Assembly: GCA_010094045.1 (NCBI GenBank)
Contig: ML986601.1
Span: 62,001-126,000, forward strand
From: Lojkania enalia
Lineage: Eukaryota > Ascomycota > Dothideomycetes > Pleosporales
DNA length: 64,000 nucleotides
Reading direction: 5' to 3'
This document shows, in pieces, positions 58,045-64,000 of the stretch; position 1 is the first letter of the stretch, and the number at the start of each line of letters is the position of its first letter. Made by a program: the position numbers and the translations under genes. The notes beneath the pieces are model-generated. The model was not told where the DNA came from. It made no database searches and worked only from the letters and a program-made list of their open reading frames with translations.

Positions 58045-61000
58045 CTCGGTTGCGGAATGCGGGAAGGGCCCCGGTTGTGCTCTTGCCTGCTAACGCTTAA
58101 TTTGACCTTGACCAACCCGTCTAGAATCCTTTACAAATCGTGGGGTAGAAGCTAAAAACTTATCATCGTCAATCCCACCAAGTTCCCCGATAGCCTCTTT
58201 CAACATCACCTCCAGTGGATAGTTTCCGTTCCCGCTTGTTTAATCCCCAAAATTAGATGCGCCGACTCAGATCAGGAGAGAGGTATCTCCTACGAACTCC
58301 GGAAAGGCGGTCAACCAAGGTCTGCTCGTGTAGCACAAACCGTCAATGTGCCAACCACTGAATTGGCTGTTAGGCTTAATTGCCATATCGCTCGTTATCG
58401 TATTTCGGGTACAAGGATGTGTCAGTTCTTGCCCTAGGCTTCAATTGTGACCGCCACGTCTCACGCAGAAAGGCCCACAGCCGCGGGCGGGCTACGATCC
58501 GAAATCCTTCATGCCTGAGAGATATACCTACAGCTGTTCAAAGCGCGCAACGTGGCTTGCAGGCTGTTTTCGTGCAGCTACGGTCGTCTGCTTTCTATGA
58601 AAACATTTGTTTTCCAGAGCTCTCCGGATTCCGTTCAGCTTTCCACACATCTGTGACTACTACAGGGCTTGGGGTTGACAATCTGGAATTGCAGATCTAA
58701 TTCTTTTTTAATCGAATCACATATCAATTGTGCACCCTTCCACTCTTGGGCAATTTCCACATGTCTTCTTCTATTATGCCACACGTTTTCCAGAACCAGC
58801 TTTTTCTAGTTCCCGATACGAGTACATACATATAGGTGCATCACAAGGTCATATGCAGAAAGTACCTAGTTGCGTTGGCACCTCCAGTTCCCCGGGATAC
58901 GAGACGCACAATTGCATCAAACAGCGAACGCAAAATTCTCAGCTCCACGAAGCTACTCTTTTTTTTTTTTTTTTTTTGGCGCGGAAGTGGCGGCGGTAGG
59001 CTTATGCAACGTGAGCTGGGGAAATTCCTTCCGTGATCATTTCTTTTTCCACCTTGTTTTCTCTGCCGTCCCAAGCGGTATCCTTTTCGCTTACACTCGT
59101 GTTTCCGTCGTGTCGGTTCTGTAGTTTGATTACGCCTTTTTCTTATGTACTTTTTCTTTCTTTCCTTGCTTCTGGCATAAGGCTGTGCGAAGTAAGAGTG
59201 AGATGTCATCCCCCTACCAACCTAGACGGCACTCGGCAGGCACCCAACCTATTTTTGTTGGCACGAGAGGGAACAAAAGCAACGCGCCAGCAATCTTGCG
59301 TTTGTTCTGCTCTGGTGTATCCGTCCGCCTTTTGCCCGAGGCTTCGCAGGAGCAAATTTTCGATGCAGCCTCTGCCAAGTCGACCGTCAATGTGAGCAAG
59401 AACATTCTACACCTTCTTTTCCTCCATCACCTACCGCAATTCGCTTCACTCGGCCCACAAGCTTGCAACGGGTTTGCCGAAATGCGTTGAGCCTGACATG
59501 GGACATTGAACATAGATTAGCAGGACTATTGGTTGCCATATGAGTGCGTCGAAGGCATTGATGGGCAGCGAGAATCTAAGTGCAAATGGCTGGTGAGAAC
59601 AAGCAATTCTGGTGAGCGACACGCTCACAGGATTCGATTCCTTTTTCAGTTCTGCGCATGGGCTACCACTCTGGTTAGCGTGCTACAAGAATGCCCAAGG
59701 TAGTATAAGGAGTAGCTACAGCGGAGCGACTATCGCCGAGGTCGTCTTACAACCTTAATTTTTTTTTTTTTTTTTTTTTTTTGAGACGAAAGCCCCTCCA
59801 ATAAAACACGGCGATAACATCAATGCAGTCTTAACCCTCTGGACTGCTGCATTTAGAGGCTGGTGAGCGGCTTACGACTGCGCGTTGCCTTGCTAGTCAG
59901 CACGTTATGACTGGTACATGAGACACGTTCGGCGAACCTGCACAGCCAATCTCTTCGCCGAACTAACGGCGGCGAAACTAGATCTTGTGCGCTCACTCCA
60001 GGATTGTGGACACTTACGTCGTTGAGGCAAAGGCAGCCGAGCAGCACAGGAAAGGGGCAGTGTCAAACTGGCCGATTTTCGGATTAATTTAGCCTGCGTG
60101 GACATGCGGGATATGGTATTGTGCTTCGCAATCCAAATGACAAATCGGAAAGAGAATTGTGTTGTCTAAAGCAACGCGCTCTAGAATGCTTCGTCTGGTT
60201 TTTGCGTTCCCGTCGCTTGTGCAACAGTGATACCCAGCACTTTCACCAGGTTGGGCTGTACCATCAGGTCACGTATCTCTTCAAAGGGCTGGTAATGGAA
60301 AAGTAACCAATCGCACCATTCCCAAGTATTCCTATGGCCAGTGGGAGATGGTTCGTGATTCACCACAGGACCCCTACTGCTTCACCGTGGACAATACGTT
60401 GTCACGCGAGTTGATAGCTACTAGTTCGATATTCGAAGGTCTAATGTAACAAAGGTAGGCCGAGCGAATCACGACTCATCGCAACTCTGGCCCGTTGGAT
60501 TACGCTATACCCATTAGGGCCCGAGTACTTTCTTGATTTTCAGAAATACAATTCCTCGGTAACCTGAATTGCCCAGCAATATTCTTTCGATTCGAAGTAT
60601 AAAATCACCTGCGCCGTGGCTTTCTCTAATCTTGCTTCAGATCTGACGAATCTTTTTTCTTTTTAATTTAGAATCCTACCCTACCATCTGCCCCCACCTT
60701 GCTGACTCTAAAACTCCTCAGTCCGTTTCCACAGTGCTAAGATTCAGAGAATTACTCTTCAACGGTTGCGGCGGACGGAAGAATCTTTGCAATAGACACA
60801 AAGAGAAGTTTGTACTTCTTCTCGCTATGCCTTTAGTATAAGCACCTAGTTCATTGCCAACTACCCCATTATACGATGTGCAGCTGCAAGAAAACATTTT
60901 CCACATTTGAAGCATTAGGAATGCTAGACGACGTTTAGATGCGGTACAATGGCCGGCTCATGGACCATAACCTAGCCAATTCGTCCCTCATATCTCAGTT

Positions 61001-61313
61001 AATTCTAAGTGTCTAGCAAATGATTAGATGGCATCTAGCTTTCAATTGATGCAACATCTCGGCCCCCGGAATAGCCGTCAACACGATGTAAACATATATA
61101 TCATGTGCCCGGCCCCTCATGCCCTCAAATCCTTGTATGGCGGCTTACCCCATCGCACGCTAGCGCCATCCTAAACCATCATCACACAGCATATCCCTGT
61201 GTCCCCGATCTCCGCCTAGGGGCTCTCAACAATTCAATGTCCATACGCTCCTCATCCAAATTCCATCCCCAACTCCAATCTACAAGCGTGCCGCACAGAA
61301 TTGATGTAACAGC

Positions 61314-63033
61314 ATGATGGCAGCAACAGCCCGGCTCCCAATAAGACCCAAGAAAGAGTACCCCGCAACTGTCGAGATATCACCCCACCTCGCTTTCCAA
61401 CCCCCACTTTCCCGACGCGGAACTGGGCCCGGCGTCATCCTGGTGCTGGACCATTATGCGCCGGTTGAGAGGAATGAGGATAGGCTTGATCCGCCGCCGT
61501 TGCAGAAATGGGCCGAGGAAGGATTCGCTGTCGTGCAGGTTCTGGTGCCGGGAAAGGATGACGAGTTTCCATTGAAGAGGGCGTTGGAGCTGTTGAAGGC
61601 GTGCGAGGCGTGCGAGTTTGGAGCAGGCGTAGGGTTGATATGTAGGAGCATATCCTTCATTCCAATTCACTCCCGTCGATTTAAGCTGAAGGGGCAAATT
61701 TAGGGTTGTTTTGAAGCGGAAAGGGATGGGATGCGGGCTGGATGCTTATTTGTGATACTAACGAGGGCAAACAGCATATCTAAACCGCATCCCTTTCTAC
61801 ATCGAAGAAGCCGCCTGTCTCGCCCCAGAAATAAAAGCCATTATCTCCTATGGCGGCAAGAAATTCTCCTCCATCCCTTCGTCCGCGCCTTCCCTCCCTC
61901 CCCAACTCATCCACATCTCAGGCCCCAAGCAGCATCGCCGCGTCTCCGTCTCCGTGGTCCCCGAGCCGGAGGATTCTTCATGGGAAGAAATCAATGCGCC
62001 GTTCGAGAGTGTTGTCAAAGAGTACAGGTATCTAGAAGCAAAGGCCGAAAAGTACTGGGTTTTGCCCAGCGATGAAGATTATCACGCGGCCTCCGCATCC
62101 CTTGCCCATACGCGCTCCCTAACATTCCTAAAACCGCTGCTCAACGGGCCGTTCTTCGACATCGAAGAAGTATGGGACGAGCACTGCTATTACGAATTTG
62201 GAGAACGAGATGTCGAGGTACGTGACACCGGTTTGAGACGTCCTCCTAGCCTGCATAAACAGCAAAAAAACAGGCCTAACCCCCCCCCCCCAAAAAAAAA
62301 ATTTTTTTATTAAAAGAAAATAAAAATATAATGAAATACGGAACGACAAAAATATCTCATTATTGCTCCCAGCTTCCACGTTCCATTTGACAACCACAAC
62401 CTTACTAACGGCCCCCAGAAAACAATGTCCACAATGGTCTCCCAACCTTATGTGAACCACATCCCAACCATGACCGGCGGCATCGGCAAAGACCGCCTTA
62501 CCACCTTCTACGCCCACCACTTCATCCACTCGAACCCAGACGACATATCTCTAGACCTCGTGTCCCGCAGCTTGTCTATCGACAAAATAGTTGACGAATT
62601 CGTGCTAAAAATGACGCATGATAGACAGGTCGACTGGCTGTAAGAACATCCCTACTCCCACTCATCTATCCACACGATACGCTAACCGGTGACGGATAGA
62701 CTCCCCGCTATCCCCCCGACAAACAAGCCCCTCCAGATCCCGTTTACTTCGGTCATTACGCTCCGGGGCGACCGCCTCAGCCACGAGCATATCCATTGGG
62801 ACCACGCCACGGTGCTTTTCCAGCTCGGCTTGCTACCTGAATGGGTGCCATTTCCGTATCCGGTGGAGGGGAAGATGGGGTTCGAAGTCCGAGTGCCGGT
62901 GGTCGGGGTGGAGGGGTGTAGAAAGTTGGCTGAGGAGGGGAGCGAGGCGAGTAACGCGTTGATTGAGCGGGAGGTGGTGAGGGTTAGGAAGGTGGAGGCG
63001 GGCGCGAAGGGAGGTGTGGGGTCGGATTGGTGA
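61314..63033 (+). CDS. Dienelactone-hydrolase-like plus NTF2/SnoaL-like two-domain protein
   Basis: Four exons, join(61314..61641, 61775..62217, 62419..62639, 62700..63033), give about 441 residues. The introns of 133, 201 and 60 nt contain ATACTAACG, CTTACTAACG and GCTAACC branch points. The N-terminal half resembles an alpha/beta-hydrolase of the dienelactone hydrolase type (ISPHLAFQPPLSRRGTGPG, ILVLDHYAPVE, APEIKAIISYGGKKF, PQLIHISGPK). However, the nucleophile elbow, usually G-x-C-x-G, reads VGLISYL, so it may be inactive. The C-terminal half looks like an NTF2/SnoaL-type fold: MVSQPYVNHIPTMTGGIGKD, FYAHHFIHSNPDDISL, then DRLSHEHIHWDHATVLFQLG with LLPEWVPFPYPV. Fungal proteins of this combination are usually annotated as carboxymethylenebutenolidase-like. 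Either of two adjacent ATGs (61314, 61317) could start it. It converges with CFT1, 144 bases away. Confidence 0.78.
62280..62312. repeat. Homopolymer stack in an intron
   Basis: Consecutive C-, A- and T-runs of roughly 7-12 bases each inside the 201-nt intron of the two-domain gene. The run lengths should be treated as unreliable. Confidence 0.7.
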
Positions 63034-63177
63034 GTTAGAATGGATGGGCGGGACGGGGGGGGGGAAGCAATATCGTCATCGGGGCTGTATCTGCAACGTC
63101 CGGCAATCGCAGGAAAATGACAGAATTTCATATTGTACTGGACACAAGCATGCAATACGACAAAATCACATGCATCA

Positions 63178-64000
63178 TCACATCCTGCGGCCAAAAATCC
63201 CGCGTCCAATAAGCACCTCCCTCTCCCCATTAAATACCCAGTCCTCGCCCCCAACCTTACCTATCCCCTCTCTCCTCCTCTGTTCCCCTAGCTCCCCCCA
63301 CCGAAGTAGTAAATTGCCATCCACAATACCTCTCGTACCCCCGCCGCCCCCCATTTCATTCTCCACCGCGCGATATGCCCGCGGGTTCAGGCCACACGCA
63401 CTGTCTAGCGTATTCGCCAGGAAAGTCGCTAGGCCGCTTAACCGCCTATACGAAGATTCCGATAGCGGCGTGATGAGTGCCAGGGTCCCGGATTGCGTCG
63501 TATGCAGAATCTGATGCAAAACCTGGGGGGGCCCGTCGTCAATTTGCATCGGGTCCAGACCTCCAATGAAATCGGACGTCGAAGGCATTTCAAGCGATGA
63601 GCGGAGTAGGTGCATAGAAACCGGGAAGTGGCCTGTATGAAACGTCGATCTATGTAGCAGGCGGAGGCCGCCCATGGACTTCGGATCTACCATCCATCGT
63701 TAGCGCATTTAGAGAGTGTGTGTGGGCGATTAAAGCGCTTACTTTCGGGATCGAATTGCAGGACTTGCAGATTGTTGTCGGCGTCGGCGACGATGACGTG
63801 GAGTTGTTTTTCGAAGGGCAGGAACTCGGCGGCGAGCACTTCCATGCGCGTGCGGCTGCGTCCGAAGAGCATCATCTTATAAGGCTCTTCCTGCTGAGTA
63901 TTAGAATTATGACGGTTAGAGAAGAGTATGGGATGACCTACGGTGTATCCGGTGAACCATATGCCCTTGAACGCATCGCCCATCAGTAGCATGCCTGTAC
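63178..64000 (-). CDS. CFT1: Cleavage and polyadenylation factor Cft1/CPSF160, C-terminal part
   Basis: Partial: three exons seen, complement(63178..63686, 63743..63893, 63942..>64000), about 239 residues of a protein normally near 1,350-1,450. The 5' part lies beyond the window. The introns are 56 and 48 nt, with GTAAGC and GTAGGT donors. The joins read [20 protein letters not shown], then the conserved [34 protein letters not shown]. This is the end of the third beta-propeller and the C-terminal helical domain of Cft1/CPSF160, the large scaffold of the cleavage and polyadenylation complex. A Gly/Arg-rich insert (about 70 residues before the end) is poorly conserved in appearance. YTH1, another subunit of the complex, is 36 kb away. 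Confidence 0.95.

Larger units (their letters stand above)
52676..61313. other. Long gene-poor region
   Basis: 8.6 kb without a recognisable intact gene. The part to about 55.3 kb is GC-rich, with long mutually overlapping frames (for example 53769-54644 against 53822-54484) that I regard as chance. Beyond 55.3 kb it is AT-richer with short relic-like frames: 55751-55915 (+), 56337-56683 (+, no ATG) and 57844-58700 (-, interrupted). T-runs lie at 58958-58977 and 59759-59782. No tRNA or rRNA is found. Confidence 0.4.

Noticed and set aside
59590..59650. Possible tRNA 3' half (ATTCGATTCC followed by a T-run)
   Set aside because: No matching acceptor stem or D-arm upstream.

Overview
The window looks like nuclear DNA of a filamentous ascomycete, with Dothideomycetes or a relative as an inference only. 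The genes are split by short GT-AG introns (about 45-130 nt) with CTAAC/CTAAT-type branch points. The gene set is typical of moulds: class IV chitin synthase, Skt5/Chs4-type activator, HET-domain protein, GH18 chitinase, fungal-type Aro8. I see no rRNA, convincing tRNA, CRISPR array or intact transposon. All exon joins were read by eye from splice signals and family knowledge and no search was run.

Layout. 1-1.25 kb: array of diverged direct repeats. 1.85-3.89 kb (-): WD40 protein. 6.05-9.89 kb (-): class IV chitin synthase. 12.67-14.77 kb (+): Sel1-repeat chitin synthase activator with a C-terminal CaaX box, head to head with the synthase across a 2.8 kb shared upstream region. 15.8-17.5 kb (+): aromatic aminotransferase. 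17.9-19.4 kb: divergent OST2/DAD1 and TMEM14-like genes. 19.4-26.1 kb: AT-richer, with one small intact gene (DUF1330-like) and several decayed coding fragments. 26.1-33.1 kb: YTH1/CPSF30 (-), GH18 chitinase (+), VPS53 (+).

33-49 kb is an AT-richer accessory block. It holds a lysine-rich orphan, a DUF2278 plus lamin-tail-like protein (-), tiny lysine-rich exons just upstream of a HET-domain gene, a PQ-loop membrane protein, a broken Ada-type DNA-repair/regulatory gene, and a dynamin-like GTPase. When spliced as I propose, that GTPase carries an FG-nucleoporin-like tail. 49-61 kb is gene-poor and holds one DapA-family aldolase (-) and a few relics. 61.3-64 kb: a hydrolase-like plus NTF2/SnoaL-like two-domain protein (+), then the 3' end of CFT1/CPSF160 (-), which runs off the window.

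Functional links: chitin synthase, its activator and a chitinase (cell wall); VPS53, with the chitin synthase as possible cargo (trafficking); YTH1 and CFT1, two subunits of the same mRNA 3'-end-processing complex. The best candidates for something undescribed are the dynamin-FG fusion at 45.6-48.8 kb, then the hidden Ada gene and the small repeat-bearing exons beside the HET gene.
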